A stretch of 64,000 nt of DNA from Cupriavidus oxalaticus (GCF_016894385.1 NZ_CP069812.1:2356001-2420000), one strand, 5' to 3'. Shown: positions 41,207 to 51,591, numbered from the stretch's first letter. The notes: generated by a model from the sequence alone, not told the origin. Translations and numbers: made by a program.

Positions 41207-43690
41207 TCAGCCGCATTCGCCCACGTAGCCGCAATTGGCGCATTTCGCACAGCCGTCGACCTTGTGCAGGGCGTGCGCGCCACACTCCGGGCAAGGCTTG
41301 CCGGTGCCCACGCCGGGGACGGCCACGCCGGCGCCGGCCTGGACCGCGATCCCGGCCTCGGCGGCCGCCGCCCCGCCGCCGTCGCGCTGCGCCAGCCGGG
41401 CCGCCAGCGCCGTCACCGGCACCTGCCCGCCTTCCGCATCGAGGAAGCCGCGCTTGATCAGGATGCGCTGCAGCGCGTAGCCGAGCGCCGCCACCTCCGA
41501 GTCATGGAAGCGCGGCACCTCGGTGCCGTCCTGCCGCACCAGCGAGCCATAGCGCACGGTGCCCTTGTCCCACACCACGTTGCGCATGTCGGCCAGCGCC
41601 TTGGCGACCGAGCCGCCCGAGCGCGCCACCATCGACAGCAGCCGCATGGTCGAGGTGATCCACTGCTGGCCCTCGCTGCGCTGCCCCGCCGGCATGAAGA
41701 ACTCCACCGGCCGCTCGATCGCCACGGGCCTGCCGTCGGCGACGCCCGCCACGCGCATGAAGTTGACGGTCAGGTAGACGGTCTTGTGGCCTTCGTAGGT
41801 CAGGTATTCGACCTTGGAGGTCACCCCCTCCAGGTCGCCGACCGGCCGGCTGTTGAACGGGCGCACCAGCGGGTTGTCGTCGGCCACCGCCGCAGGCGCT
41901 GCCGCCGGGGCATCGACCGACAGCACCGCGCCAAGCACCGAATTGGGGCGATAGGTCGCCAGCCCCTTCAGCCCCGCCTGCCAGGCCTCCAGGTACAGGT
42001 GGCGGAAGGCCTCGTACGGATAGTCCTCCGGCACGTTGACGGTCTTGCTGATGCTGGTGTCGATATACGGCTGCACCGCTTCCAGCATGCGCATATGGTC
42101 CAGCGCCGACATCTGCAGCGCCGTGACAAAGCTGTCCGGCAACTGCGCCATGTCGGCGCCCATGTGACGGTAGAGGCGCCAGGCGTGGTCCGCCACCTCG
42201 AACGCGCGGTAGCTGTTGTCCGGCATCCGCTTGCGGCGGTTGTAGGTCCAGGAGAAGGCCGGCTCGATGCCATTGGAGGCATTGTCGGCAAAGGCGAGCG
42301 TGATCGTGCCGGTCGGCGCGATCGACAGCAGGTGCGAATTGCGCAGGCCATTGCGCGCGATGGCATCGCGCACGGCCTGCGGCAGCCGGCTGGCGAAGCC
42401 GCTCTGCAGGTAGGCGTCGACATCCAGCAGCGGAAAGGCGCCCTTCTGCGCCGCCAGTTCGGTCGAGGCCAGGTAGGCCTCGTCGCGCATGCGCTCGGCA
42501 ATGCGCGCCGCCAGTTGCCGCGCCGGCTCGGTGTCGTAGCGCAGGCCCAGCATCACCAGCGCGCTGCCCAGTCCCAGGAAGCCCAGGCCGACGCGGCGCT
42601 TGGCGTGGGCCTCGGCCTGCTGCTCGGGCAACGGCCAGAAGGTCACGTCGAGCACGTTGTCGAGCATGCGCGTGGCCACGCGCACCACTTCGGCAAAGGC
42701 ATCGAAGTCGAATTCGGCCTGCGGCGAGAACGGCTGGCGCACGAAGCGCGTCAGGTTGATCGAACCCAGGCAGCAGCAGCCATACGGCGGCAGCGGCTGC
42801 TCGGCGCAGGGATTGGTGGCCTCGATGCGCTCGCAGTAATAGAGGTTGTTGTCGGCGTTGATGCGCGACAGGAACAGGATGCCAGGCTCGGCGTGGTCAT
42901 AGGTGGCCTGCATCACCTGGTCCCACAGCTGCCGCGCCGGCAGGCGGCGGTACACCCACTGGCCGTCGTCGCGGCGGTAGGCGCCGGCGGCGATCATGTC
43001 GGCGCCGGGCTCGGCTTCATGGATCAGCTCGACCTCGCCGTCGGCCTGCACCGCGCGCATGAATTCGTCGGTAACGCCGATCGAGATATTGAAGTTGGTG
43101 AGATCGCCCTTGTCCTTGGCGTGGATAAAGCTCTCGATATCCGGATGGTCGCAGCGCAGCACGCCCATCTGCGCGCCGCGGCGCGCGCCGGCGGATTCCA
43201 CCGTCGCGCACGAGGCATCGAATACCTTCATGAACGACACTGGCCCCGACGCGCGCGAATGCGTCGCGCGCACCAGCGCGCCAGCGGGCCGGATCGCCGA
43301 GAAGTCATAGCCGACGCCGCCGCCGCGGCGCATGGTCTCGGCCGCCTGCGCCACCGCGGCGTAGATGCTGGGCCGGCCGTCGCGCGCTTCCGACACCGAG
43401 TCGCCCACCGGCTGCACGAAGCAGTTGATCAGCGTGGCCTGGATACCGGTGCCGGCGGCGGAGTTGATGCGCCCGGCCGGCACGAAGCCGTTTTCCTGTG
43501 CCCACAGGAAGCGCGCGCTCCAGGCCTCGCGCTCGTCCTCGGGTTCGGCCTGCGCCAGCGCACGCGCCACGCGCTGCCTGACGTCGGCAATGCTGCCTTC
43601 TTCGCCCTTGGCGTATTTTTCGATCAGGACTTCGGTGGAGATTTCCTGCGGCGCCATGGCACCGTGAATGATCTGGTCGTTTGCGTTCAT
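41207..43690 (-). CDS. nrdJ: Class II (adenosylcobalamin-dependent) ribonucleotide reductase
   Basis: The 827-residue enzyme reduces ribonucleotides with a B12-derived radical and needs no oxygen. It has the N-terminal substrate cysteine (LINCFVQPV), the catalytic loop [21 protein letters not shown], and the [11 protein letters not shown] phosphate-binding region. A C-terminal zinc-ribbon of CPEC...CAKCANC type may hold the redox-active cysteines. The ATG at 43690 has GGTGAG upstream; a GTG at 43705 is possible. No NrdR or class I genes are near, and I see no B12-riboswitch box in the 217-base region before it. Confidence 0.93.
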   Translation of the reverse strand: MNANDQIIHGAMAPQEISTEVLIEKYAKGEEGSIADVRQRVARALAQAEPEDEREAWSARFLWAQENGFVPAGRINSAAGTGIQATLINCFVQPVGDSVSEARDGRPSIYAAVAQAAETMRRGGGVGYDFSAIRPAGALVRATHSRASGPVSFMKVFDASCATVESAGARRGAQMGVLRCDHPDIESFIHAKDKGDLTNFNISIGVTDEFMRAVQADGEVELIHEAEPGADMIAAGAYRRDDGQWVYRRLPARQLWDQVMQATYDHAEPGILFLSRINADNNLYYCERIEATNPCAEQPLPPYGCCCLGSINLTRFVRQPFSPQAEFDFDAFAEVVRVATRMLDNVLDVTFWPLPEQQAEAHAKRRVGLGFLGLGSALVMLGLRYDTEPARQLAARIAERMRDEAYLASTELAAQKGAFPLLDVDAYLQSGFASRLPQAVRDAIARNGLRNSHLLSIAPTGTITLAFADNASNGIEPAFSWTYNRRKRMPDNSYRAFEVADHAWRLYRHMGADMAQLPDSFVTALQMSALDHMRMLEAVQPYIDTSISKTVNVPEDYPYEAFRHLYLEAWQAGLKGLATYRPNSVLGAVLSVDAPAAAPAAVADDNPLVRPFNSRPVGDLEGVTSKVEYLTYEGHKTVYLTVNFMRVAGVADGRPVAIERPVEFFMPAGQRSEGQQWITSTMRLLSMVARSGGSVAKALADMRNVVWDKGTVRYGSLVRQDGTEVPRFHDSEVAALGYALQRILIKRGFLDAEGGQVPVTALAARLAQRDGGGAAAAEAGIAVQAGAGVAVPGVGTGKPCPECGAHALHKVDGCAKCANCGYVGECG

Positions 43691-43870
43691 GTCTGGGCTC
43701 ACCACGCTCCGTGGTTGGGTGAATCAGGGGATCCGGGACGCGCATCGCCGGCGCGCCGCGCCGCTGCAATGCGACGGCCTGTCATGGTCGGGCCAGCGCG
43801 GCCCGCACTGCCTGCGCCAGATCAAGCCGGTGCCTTGCCGCATGCAATGACCCGTGGCGGACAAGGCAAT

Positions 43871-43900
43871 TCGACGCGATGCCTCGGACTAGGTTACAAT
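43871..43900 (+). promoter_or_regulatory. Promoter of the 4.5S RNA gene
   Basis: TTCGAC (43871-43876) and TACAAT (43895-43900) are 18 bases apart, and transcription would start near 43908, exactly at the predicted RNA 5' end. The -10 match is good and the -35 is moderate. Confidence 0.6.
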
Positions 43901-43907
43901 GCCGCTC

Positions 43908-44005
43908 GGACGGGCCTCCTCGCATGGTGGCGCGGTCAACCTGGTCAGGTCGGGAACGAAGCAGCCACAGCCGTTTTCCACCAGTGCCGAGGGTCAGGCT
44001 CGTCC
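43908..44005 (+). ncRNA. ffs: Signal recognition particle 4.5S RNA
   Basis: This is the small bacterial SRP RNA, which pairs with Ffh and targets nascent membrane proteins. The invariant apical loop core GGTCAGGTCGGGAACGAAGCAGCC is present at about 43943-43966, split here as GGTCAGGTC and GGGAACGAAGCAGCC. The ends GGACGGGCCT and AGGCTCGTCC pair to close a long rod. The predicted length is 98 nt. It lies between the B12-dependent reductase gene and addA, transcribed opposite to both. Confidence 0.95.
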
Positions 44006-44136
44006 ACCTTCCCGCTATCCCTCCTGCTTCACCCTTCCACCGCTTCACCCCACGCTTACGCGAGCAGCTTTCCGCATCGGCATGCGCACGCGGCTTGCAG
44101 CGCAGTTCCTGCCACTTTAGTACAGCATGCCGGCTT

Positions 44137-44160
44137 GGGTGCGCCGCACACGGCGCACCC
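44137..44160. repeat. Perfect inverted repeat downstream of addA
   Basis: A 10-bp perfect stem (44137-44146 with 44151-44160) surrounds CACA. It lies about 50 bases past the addA stop and after the 4.5S gene. Neither strand carries a T run, so termination is uncertain. The rest of 44006-44209 shows no gene. Confidence 0.5.
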
Positions 44161-44209
44161 ACGGCCCATTCTGCGCCGATTTGCGGAAGCTGTCCGGCGC
44201 GGTCTCCAC

Positions 44210-47200
44210 TCAGAACAGCGAACCCTGCTGCGTCAGCATCGGCGGCGCCAGCCGCTCGGCGGGAATCCATTCGCCATCCGCGGTGGCCACGCCAGCCTCG
44301 ATGCGCTTGCCCGGGAACAGCGGCGCGACCGCCGCCACGTAGCGCCCCAGCTGCGCGCGATAGGCCGCGTGCTCCTGCGGCAGCAGGCGCAGCTTGTAGT
44401 CGACGATGACGACGCGGTCGTCGAATTCCACCAGCCGGTCGATGCGCAGCAGCCGGCCGCGCGCGTCATACAGCTCGACTTCATTGCGCGCGCTGCCGGC
44501 CTCGTCCGACGACAGCAGCGGCGCCAGCGCCGGCGCGCCCAGCATCACGCGCACCGCTGCCAGCGCCTCATCGACCTGATCGCGCCACGCCTGCCGCGCC
44601 TCGGCGGTATGCGCGCGGGTGAGCGGGAACCAGCGCAGCACCGTATCGATGTCCGGAATGCCGGCGAAGGCTTCCGGATAGCGCGTCAGCCGCTCCAGCA
44701 GGGCATGCACCAGTTCGCCGTGGCGAGCCGCCGCGGCGTTGAAGACGATGCCGTCGTCTTCCGACGGCTCTTCATCGGACTGCGCGTCGTCCTCGAACGA
44801 TGGCAGCGCCCCGGCATCGCGGTAGCGCAGGCGGAAGTCGGTGAAGCGCACCGGCTCGCTCAGGCGCGCCAGCATGGGCGCCTCGCTGTCGGCCGCTTGC
44901 GCCAGGTGTTCCGGGTACGCGGGCAACACCTCGCCCACACCCGCGCCCTGCAGCCGCACGTACCAGCTGCCGGCGATCTCCGCATTGTTCTCGCTGGCGC
45001 CGGCGCGGCTGGTGCGGCCCTTCACGCCGCTGACCAGCAGGCCTTGCTGTGCCCGCGTCATGGCAACGTACAGCAGGTTCCAGTTCTCGCGCTCGCCCAG
45101 CGCGGCCTCGGCCTCGAACATCGGCGCGCGCGCCAGTCCGCGCTCGCTGCGCTTGCCATATGCCGAGAAATGCCGCGGCACCGGCGACGACGGCGGCCAG
45201 TCGACCAGGATCCCGCCCCTGTCCGCGGCGGGATCGCTGTGGTTGGCATCGAGCAGCACCACGAACGGCGCCTCCAGGCCCTTGGCCGCATGCACGGTCA
45301 GGATGTGGACCGCATCGAGGCCGGCGAAGGCGGCATCGTCCTCGGCCGGCTCGATGTCTTCGGCGTTGTCGCCCATGCCGCCTTCGTCGGGGCTTTCGCC
45401 CTCGTCGCCACGGCGGATTTCCTGCAGCTCGTCGATGAACTTGGGCAGGCTCGGATAGCGGCCGCCGTCGAGGTCGAGCGACAGCTTCAGGAAAGCGTCG
45501 AGATTGGCCAGGACCTGCTCGCGGATATCCGGCGGCGCGGCTTCGGCATAGCGGCGCCGGACTTCGCCGCCGTGGAAGATCTGGTCGATCAGGTCGTGCA
45601 CCGGCTGGTGCGGCGCGACGCGCAACCACTGGCGCAGCCGCGGCACGCCTTCGCGCAATGCCTCCGAGACGTGCCCGGGCAGGCCGCTGGCTTCGATGCG
45701 CGCCCACCAGCCGCCCTCGCCTTCCAGCTGCGCCAGGACCAGCAGGTCATCGTCGGTCGCGCCGACCAGCGGGCTCTTGAGCACGTGGGCGAGATCGAGG
45801 TCGGACTCCGGTGTCATCAGGAAGGCCAGCAAGGCCGACAGGTCCAGCGCTTCCAGCGTGGCCAGCAGGCCGCCGCGGCGCGGGCTCAGGCATGGGATGC
45901 CGGCCTCGCGCAGGGCACGCTCGTAGTCGGCGAGGTGGGTCTTGCGCCGCACCAGCAGGTGCATGTCGCTCCAGCGCGCGGGACGTGTGGCGCCGTTCTC
46001 GTGGACCGGCACGGTGTCGCGCACATGGCGCAGCCACGCGGCCACGCGCCGGCCTTCTTCCAGGCGCAGCGAATCGCCGGACTGGCGGCGCGGCTGCAGC
46101 AGCGTGTCGCGGTGTGTGGCGTCGTCCCCGGCCTGTGCTTCCGGTTCGTTGTCGCTGTCGCCTGCCTTGTCTTCTGCGGACTCCACCAGCGGCAGCAGCC
46201 ACACCGGACCGCCACCTTCAGCAAGCGCCGAGGTCTGCGTCTCGTACAGCGGGTAGCGCCCCTCGACGCGCGCCGCGTCGAACACGGCATTGACCCAGTC
46301 CAGCACCTCGGCGCGATTGCGCCGCGTGCGGTTGGTGCGCAGCACCGTCGCCCCGAACGCATCGCGCAGCATCTCGCCGGCGGCGCCGAACAGGCGCGCG
46401 TCGGCGCGGCGGAAGCGGTAGATCGATTGCTTGGGGTCTCCCACCAGGAACACGGTCGGGCGCTCGCCCAGGCCCGCGTAACCGGCCAGCCAGCCCTGCA
46501 GGATGCGCCACTGCAGCGGGTTGGTGTCCTGGAATTCGTCGAGCAGCAGGTGGCGGTAGCGCGCATCGAGCCGCACCTGCAGGTAGGTCGCGGTCTCTTC
46601 ATCGGACATCAGCTGTGCGGCCTGCCACTCCAGGTCGGCAAAGTCCATCGCGCGCTGTTCCTGCTTGTGCTGCTGGTAGCGCGTCAGCAACGCGTCGCCG
46701 ATGCAGAACAGCGCCTGGTTGATGGCGAGCACCGCGGCCTCGCAGCAGCGGGCGCTGATCTCGTCGAGCATCGCGCAGATGGAAGCGTGCTGGTCGAGCA
46801 GCGTGTCGACCATGCCCTCGCCGCCCGCGGCCTTGACGAGGGCGTTGGTCCGGCGCAGCGAGCGCGGCTCGCCCGTGGTGGTGAAGAACGCCGCGCGCAG
46901 TTGCGCGAATACGCGTTCGGCGGCCTTGCCCGGCGCCGCGCCGGCTTCGCGCCAGGCGGTGATGGCCATCAGGGCGTCGGTGATGCGCGTGGCATGGGTC
47001 TGCTCGGTCTTGCCGCCGCCGCCCAGGCGCAGCGCCAGCGTCTCGCAGGCATCGCGCCAGCCTTCGTCGGCCAGCGCCTGCAGCAGCACGTCACCCTGGG
47101 CGTCTTCACCCAGGCAGTCGGACAGCGCCTGCAGCGGGCTGCCGCCCTCCTGCATCGCCCACCATTCGCTGCGGGCATGGAACATGGCGTCGAGCAGCGC

Positions 47201-47821
47201 GCGCGCCTGGAAGTCGCCCACGGTGTCGACCAGCGTTTCCCAGGCGGCGCGCAGGTCGGCGTACTGCGGCGTCGCCAGCGCGCGCCAGACCGGCGCCCAC
47301 GCTTCGCGCTTCATGCGCAGCGCGTCTTCGCGCAGCGACGCGCCGGGCACGATGCCCGATGCCAGCGGTGCGCCGCGCAGCAGCGTGCCGAACCAGCCGT
47401 GGAAGGTATCGATCGCCATGCGTCCGGGCGCGGCCAGCACCTGCGCATGCAGGCGGCGCGCACGCGGCAGCGCCTCGCGCGCGGCTTCCGGGCTGAGGCC
47501 GCGCTGCACCAGCGCGGCGATGACGTCGTCGTCGGGATCGCGCGACAGTTGCGCCAGCGCTTCCAGCAGGCGGTCGCGCATCTCTTCGGCGGCCTTGCGC
47601 GTGAAGGTGATCGCAAGGATCTCGTGCGGCGCGGCGCCGGCCAGCAGCAGGCGCACCAGGCGCGCCACCAGCAGCCAGGTCTTGCCGCTGCCGGCGCAGG
47701 CCTCGACCACGACCGAGCGCGCAGGATCGCAGGCCGCACGCGTGAACTCGGCCTCCGACACGGGATGACCATCGCGCTGGTAGGGCTGGACCTGGGTATT
47801 GAGCGGATCGTGGACCATCAT
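44210..47821 (-). CDS. addA: AddA-type helicase-nuclease subunit
   Basis: The 1203-residue protein has UvrD-like helicase motifs: Walker A ACAGSGKT (41-48), Walker B LLLDEFQDT, VGDPKQSIYRFR, LTVHAAKGLE and LLYVAMTRAQ. A C-terminal PD-(D/E)XK nuclease with IDRLVEF and VIVDYK follows. With AddB it should process double-strand DNA ends for RecA, doing the RecBCD job. Its ATG at 47821 overlaps the addB stop in ATGA. Such pairs are often annotated only as UvrD helicase plus nuclease; the paired genes and two nuclease sites support AddAB. Confidence 0.9.
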   Translation of the reverse strand: MMVHDPLNTQVQPYQRDGHPVSEAEFTRAACDPARSVVVEACAGSGKTWLLVARLVRLLLAGAAPHEILAITFTRKAAEEMRDRLLEALAQLSRDPDDDVIAALVQRGLSPEAAREALPRARRLHAQVLAAPGRMAIDTFHGWFGTLLRGAPLASGIVPGASLREDALRMKREAWAPVWRALATPQYADLRAAWETLVDTVGDFQARALLDAMFHARSEWWAMQEGGSPLQALSDCLGEDAQGDVLLQALADEGWRDACETLALRLGGGGKTEQTHATRITDALMAITAWREAGAAPGKAAERVFAQLRAAFFTTTGEPRSLRRTNALVKAAGGEGMVDTLLDQHASICAMLDEISARCCEAAVLAINQALFCIGDALLTRYQQHKQEQRAMDFADLEWQAAQLMSDEETATYLQVRLDARYRHLLLDEFQDTNPLQWRILQGWLAGYAGLGERPTVFLVGDPKQSIYRFRRADARLFGAAGEMLRDAFGATVLRTNRTRRNRAEVLDWVNAVFDAARVEGRYPLYETQTSALAEGGGPVWLLPLVESAEDKAGDSDNEPEAQAGDDATHRDTLLQPRRQSGDSLRLEEGRRVAAWLRHVRDTVPVHENGATRPARWSDMHLLVRRKTHLADYERALREAGIPCLSPRRGGLLATLEALDLSALLAFLMTPESDLDLAHVLKSPLVGATDDDLLVLAQLEGEGGWWARIEASGLPGHVSEALREGVPRLRQWLRVAPHQPVHDLIDQIFHGGEVRRRYAEAAPPDIREQVLANLDAFLKLSLDLDGGRYPSLPKFIDELQEIRRGDEGESPDEGGMGDNAEDIEPAEDDAAFAGLDAVHILTVHAAKGLEAPFVVLLDANHSDPAADRGGILVDWPPSSPVPRHFSAYGKRSERGLARAPMFEAEAALGERENWNLLYVAMTRAQQGLLVSGVKGRTSRAGASENNAEIAGSWYVRLQGAGVGEVLPAYPEHLAQAADSEAPMLARLSEPVRFTDFRLRYRDAGALPSFEDDAQSDEEPSEDDGIVFNAAAARHGELVHALLERLTRYPEAFAGIPDIDTVLRWFPLTRAHTAEARQAWRDQVDEALAAVRVMLGAPALAPLLSSDEAGSARNEVELYDARGRLLRIDRLVEFDDRVVIVDYKLRLLPQEHAAYRAQLGRYVAAVAPLFPGKRIEAGVATADGEWIPAERLAPPMLTQQGSLF

Positions 47822-50697
47822 GTTTTCAGCACCGGCACGGCGGTGGATTCCCAGAAGCCCTTGCGGCACAGGCCGCGGGCGGTGCAATACACGCAGGCCG
47901 AGGCATCGCCGAACGCGGGCAGCCTGGCCCCCTGGCGCAGCCGCATCACGTCATGGCGCATCTGCCGCTCGAGCCAGGTGACGGCGGCCTGGAAGTCGGG
48001 CAGCCCGACCTCGCGTTGCGCCGCCGCCGAGGTGTCGCGCGCGCTTTCCTTCGCGCCTTCCAGCGACACCCAGCTGCCGTCCACCGCATCGGCGCGCAAC
48101 AGCCCGTAGAACGGCAGCTGGCAATCCTCCTCGACCTCGGCCAGCTTGCGCTTGAGCCGCGTGGCACTCTGCGTCTTGTAGTCGAGCACGGCATGCGCGC
48201 CGTCCGGCCCCTGGTCGAGGCGGTCGATGCGTCCGGTCAGCCGCAAGGGCTGGCCGTCGGGCATGGGCAGGTCGATGCCGGCATCGAGCTCGCCGCCGCG
48301 CCAGAACCAGCCCTCGGCCTCGCGCGCCGACTGCCACGCGACATACGAGGGCAGCACCTCGCACCAGCGCCGGTAATAGGCAATGGCATTGCCGTCCTCG
48401 GCCATCAGCGCGCCGAACACATCGTCGGAGATCTCGCGCAGCCGCGCCAGGCGCTGGTCTTGCGACAGCGTCTCGCCGCGCTCGCGCCGTGCGTGCAGGT
48501 CCTTGTGGTAGCGCAGCAGCACGCGGTGCAGGTGCTCGCCGATCTCGCGCTTTTCCAGTTCGTCGCTGACGGTCTCCAGACCCGCCAGGCCGAGCATGCG
48601 GCCGGCGAAGAACTGGTACGGGCAGCGGCGCAGCATGTTGTAGGCCTGCGCGCTCCAGCGCTGCGGCACCAGCTCCGGCAACGCGGAGGGCGCGGGCATG
48701 CCTTGCGGTTCCGCGAAGGTTTCGTAGGCCTGCGGCACGGCGTTGCCGTCGATGATGACGCCGCTGCGCGCGCAGCACGCCGCCAGCCGCTCGATCCAGC
48801 CCGACACGTGGTGCGGTTCGCCGCGGCCGCCGTAGCGCTGCCAGGTCATCACCACATCGGCGTTGTTCAGCAGCACCTCCGCCAGGTCGCGTGCCTGCTG
48901 GGCGAAGCGCGCCTCGCGATCCTCCAGGTCCAGTTCGCGCCGCATCTGGTTGGAGAAGAACATCAGCTCCGCCGCGCTCGACGGCAATTGCGCATCGTCG
49001 CAACCCACGATCACCACGCCCTCGAAACGGCGCATGCGCGCGCCGTTCAGCGGCAGGATGGTGATGCGCGCCGGGCCGCTTGCCGAAGGCTCCTTGTATG
49101 CGACCGATTCGAGCAGCGCCGACAGCATGGCGCGGAATTCGCCCTGCGACAGCGTGGCATGGCCGCCGGTTTCGTCCTGAGGCAACTCCTGCAGCCGCGC
49201 CAGTGCATCGAGCAACTGGCTGCCCGCATCGTCGGCTGCCAGCGCGGCGCGCATGCCGAGGCCGTCGAGCATGCCGTCGAGGCGCTCCAGCCACGTCGCC
49301 AGCGGATGCTGCGCCAGGCCGCGCGGCCAGCGTGCCGCCTCGTCGGCCAGCAGCGCGACCAGCGCCCGGGCGGCGCGACGCGGCGCCTCGGCTGCCTCCT
49401 CCTCGTCGCTGCCAGGCTCGGGCGCGCTGGTCGGTGCGCTGCCGAACAATTGCCGCAGGCGCGGCCAGCCGCCGGTAATACCCTCGCGCCGCACCTGGCG
49501 CTCCAGCAGCGCGATGGCGGCGCCGCGCTCGGCGAAGCCGGGCAGGCAGAACGGGCTTTTCAGCAGGTCGAGCAGTGCCGCGGTATCGCCGTCGCGCACC
49601 AGCAGGTCGAACCAGCGCATCAGCGCCGCGGCCGCGCGCGTGGTCGACAGCTTCCAGCCGGTCTCGTCGCGCACCGGGGCACCGGCACGTGCCAGCAGCG
49701 CGCGCGCGCGCCGCGCCACCACGCGGTCATGGGCCACCAGCGCGACCTGGCGGCGGCCCTCGTTGAGCCATTGCACAAGCTGCGCCGCTGCGGCCGCGGC
49801 TTCGTCCTCGAAGCGCGCGCTGCCGATTACGCGGATGGCCGGGCGTTGCCCGGGCAGTGCCGGCATGGCGGGCGGTGGCGTAATGACATCGGCATTCTCG
49901 GCGATCCGTGCCTCGGGCCACAGCGACAGCAGCGTCTGGTACCAGTCGGCATCGGCTTCGCCCTGCCCTGCCCAGTCGTACCCGACCTGCAGCACCGGCA
50001 CCAGTTCGGCGGCATCGCGCAGGAACGCGGCTTCGAGCGGCGCAGGGGGTGTCGGCGCGATCCACACCACCGGGCCGCGCAGTTGCTGCGACAGTTCGCG
50101 CAACGCGCGGCGCCGCGCCGGCAGCGGATCGTCGGGCCCGGACAGCGCCTGCCAGAATGCCAGCACGATGCGCGCCTCTTCACCGAGGAAGCGTTCGGAC
50201 AGGTGCGAGTAGGTCCGTTCCAGCGCGCCCTGCAGCAGCGCGGCGCGGTCGTCGCCGTCGATGTCGTCGTCATCGCGGATGGCGGCGTCCTCGAGCCAGC
50301 GCGCATTCAGCTCGTCGCAAATCGCAAGCAGCGTCTGCGACAGGCCCCACGCCGCGGTCTCGTTCTGCGCGCCAAAGGCGCGGCGCAGCCAGTCTTGCCC
50401 GCGCACGGCCTGCTGCACCGCCAGCAAACGCGCCGCATGGCTGCGCACCGGGGTGCCGTCCGGCGGCAGGTCGAGCAGCCAGTGGCCCAGCGTCAGCACG
50501 CGCGGCAACAGGCGCGGCCGTCCGGCCGCACGGGCGGCGGCGTCGAGCGCCTCGCGCACGCCCGGAATCTGCGCCGCGGTCGGCACCACCACGTGCGCGC
50601 CGGCTTCGGGCGCGCCGCAGCGGTCCAGGAAAAACCAGGCAGCGGTGGCCGCCTGCTCGAGGAAATCAGGGCCGGGGCGGAAACTTAGCGACGTCAT
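47818..50697 (-). CDS. addB: AddB-type nuclease subunit with Fe-S cluster
   Basis: The 959-residue product lacks a canonical Walker A motif in its N-terminal helicase-like part. It has a C-terminal PD-(D/E)XK nuclease with LTGRIDRLDQG and VLDYKTQ. A cysteine in RRCPYQFF and a terminal CxxCx5C (CVYCTARGLC) give the four ligands of the Fe-S staple known from Bacillus AddB. It would cut the opposite strand to AddA and recognise Chi. It is the first gene of the pair and overlaps addA by 4 bases. It is shorter than Bacillus AddB. Confidence 0.88.
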   Translation of the reverse strand: MTSLSFRPGPDFLEQAATAAWFFLDRCGAPEAGAHVVVPTAAQIPGVREALDAAARAAGRPRLLPRVLTLGHWLLDLPPDGTPVRSHAARLLAVQQAVRGQDWLRRAFGAQNETAAWGLSQTLLAICDELNARWLEDAAIRDDDDIDGDDRAALLQGALERTYSHLSERFLGEEARIVLAFWQALSGPDDPLPARRRALRELSQQLRGPVVWIAPTPPAPLEAAFLRDAAELVPVLQVGYDWAGQGEADADWYQTLLSLWPEARIAENADVITPPPAMPALPGQRPAIRVIGSARFEDEAAAAAAQLVQWLNEGRRQVALVAHDRVVARRARALLARAGAPVRDETGWKLSTTRAAAALMRWFDLLVRDGDTAALLDLLKSPFCLPGFAERGAAIALLERQVRREGITGGWPRLRQLFGSAPTSAPEPGSDEEEAAEAPRRAARALVALLADEAARWPRGLAQHPLATWLERLDGMLDGLGMRAALAADDAGSQLLDALARLQELPQDETGGHATLSQGEFRAMLSALLESVAYKEPSASGPARITILPLNGARMRRFEGVVIVGCDDAQLPSSAAELMFFSNQMRRELDLEDREARFAQQARDLAEVLLNNADVVMTWQRYGGRGEPHHVSGWIERLAACCARSGVIIDGNAVPQAYETFAEPQGMPAPSALPELVPQRWSAQAYNMLRRCPYQFFAGRMLGLAGLETVSDELEKREIGEHLHRVLLRYHKDLHARRERGETLSQDQRLARLREISDDVFGALMAEDGNAIAYYRRWCEVLPSYVAWQSAREAEGWFWRGGELDAGIDLPMPDGQPLRLTGRIDRLDQGPDGAHAVLDYKTQSATRLKRKLAEVEEDCQLPFYGLLRADAVDGSWVSLEGAKESARDTSAAAQREVGLPDFQAAVTWLERQMRHDVMRLRQGARLPAFGDASACVYCTARGLCRKGFWESTAVPVLKT

Positions 50698-50867
50698 GGG
50701 CTCGTGGGCCGCAGCGCGGCATGGCTGCGGTAACTGCGTCGGTCGGGAAAGACGTCAGGGAACAAGGCAAAGAGAATACCGGACGCCGCCGGCCAGCACG
50801 GCGGGCGGCGATTCATGGAAGGGCCCGGTGCGCGGCGCGCGGAGCCGTTCGCGATCGGGCAGGCCGC

Positions 50868-51140
50868 TCAGTGCGTGCCGCCCTCCAGCCGGGCGCGGAT
50901 CTCGCGCGCGGTTTCGAGCAGGCCCTCGTAGCCGGAGCGCGCATGCTCGGGGAGGTCCGGGTCGCCTACCAGGGTACCGAGCGTTTCGATGATGCTGTAG
51001 ACCAGGCCCTTGGCGGCGCCGCTGGCAATGCTGTTGGTTTCGACCGCGCTGCTGAGATGGTCCAGCGCATCGCTCAGGTGGTCCACGTCCGGCGCCTGGC
51101 CGGACTCGGGCTGGGTAGGCTTGCGGGGATCGGTGTTCAT
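50868..51140 (-). CDS. Small hypothetical protein
   Basis: I do not recognise this 90-residue protein. The N-terminus is polar and Pro/Asp-rich. The rest looks helical and soluble, with a Ser/Ala/Gly patch (NSIASGAAKGLVYSIIETLG) and an amphipathic C-terminus (YEGLLETAREIRARLEGG). There is no signal peptide or membrane segment. I chose the ATG at 51140; the frame stays open upstream with low-complexity sequence. It lies between addB and trxA, with no evident operon partner. Confidence 0.6.
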   Translation of the reverse strand: MNTDPRKPTQPESGQAPDVDHLSDALDHLSSAVETNSIASGAAKGLVYSIIETLGTLVGDPDLPEHARSGYEGLLETAREIRARLEGGTH

Positions 51141-51591
51141 ATCGATGACCTTGTCGATGGCCTTCTCGGGAGAGCAGGGTTCATGAGGGTCGGCCGGCCG
51201 GTGCGCGGGCCGTGGACTCTCTTCTATTCTACGCGCACGCAACGCGGATCCGGCACTGCGCGGCGCCCGCATGTGCATGCCATGGCACCCACGCCGATTG
51301 CCTGAATCTCTTGGCGCGATTGAAAATAAGCATTTCTACTAATCACCCGATTGCAGCAGAATCATTACCGTTGCCGGCGACGTTTTCAGCCCCGTGTCAG
51401 TGCCGGTCTTGAAAATCGGCAAACTGGTAACATATCGCCAGCAACGGGCGCGGCTGCGGCCGCCAGAGCCAGCCGGCAGGCGGCAAAGGCGTCCCCGGCG
51501 GGTCCGCGCAATCTCGTGTAAGGTTACGGTTCTGCCCTACCCAGTTTCCCGGCCTTCAACATAAACAGAGCGAAACCAGAGGTTTTCCGCC
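51141..51591. other. Non-coding region upstream of trxA
   Basis: This 451-base stretch separates the divergent small hypothetical gene and trxA. Its middle (about 51320-51435) is notably richer in A and T than the neighbours, with TTGAAA at about 51320 and 51411. Each is followed by weak -10-like hexamers at poor spacing. It should contain the trxA promoter. I see no gene. Confidence 0.5.

Noticed and set aside
43691..43907. B12 riboswitch before the class II reductase
   Set aside because: The conserved B12-box sequence is not visible on the minus strand. A covariance search would be needed for certainty.
41075..48109. A plus-strand open frame of more than 2300 codons opposite dnaX's start, nrdJ and addA
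   Set aside because: It is the mirror of well-recognised minus-strand genes in GC-rich codon use. Its translation is rich in Arg, His, Gln and Ala with no domains, and it even runs through the 4.5S RNA gene.
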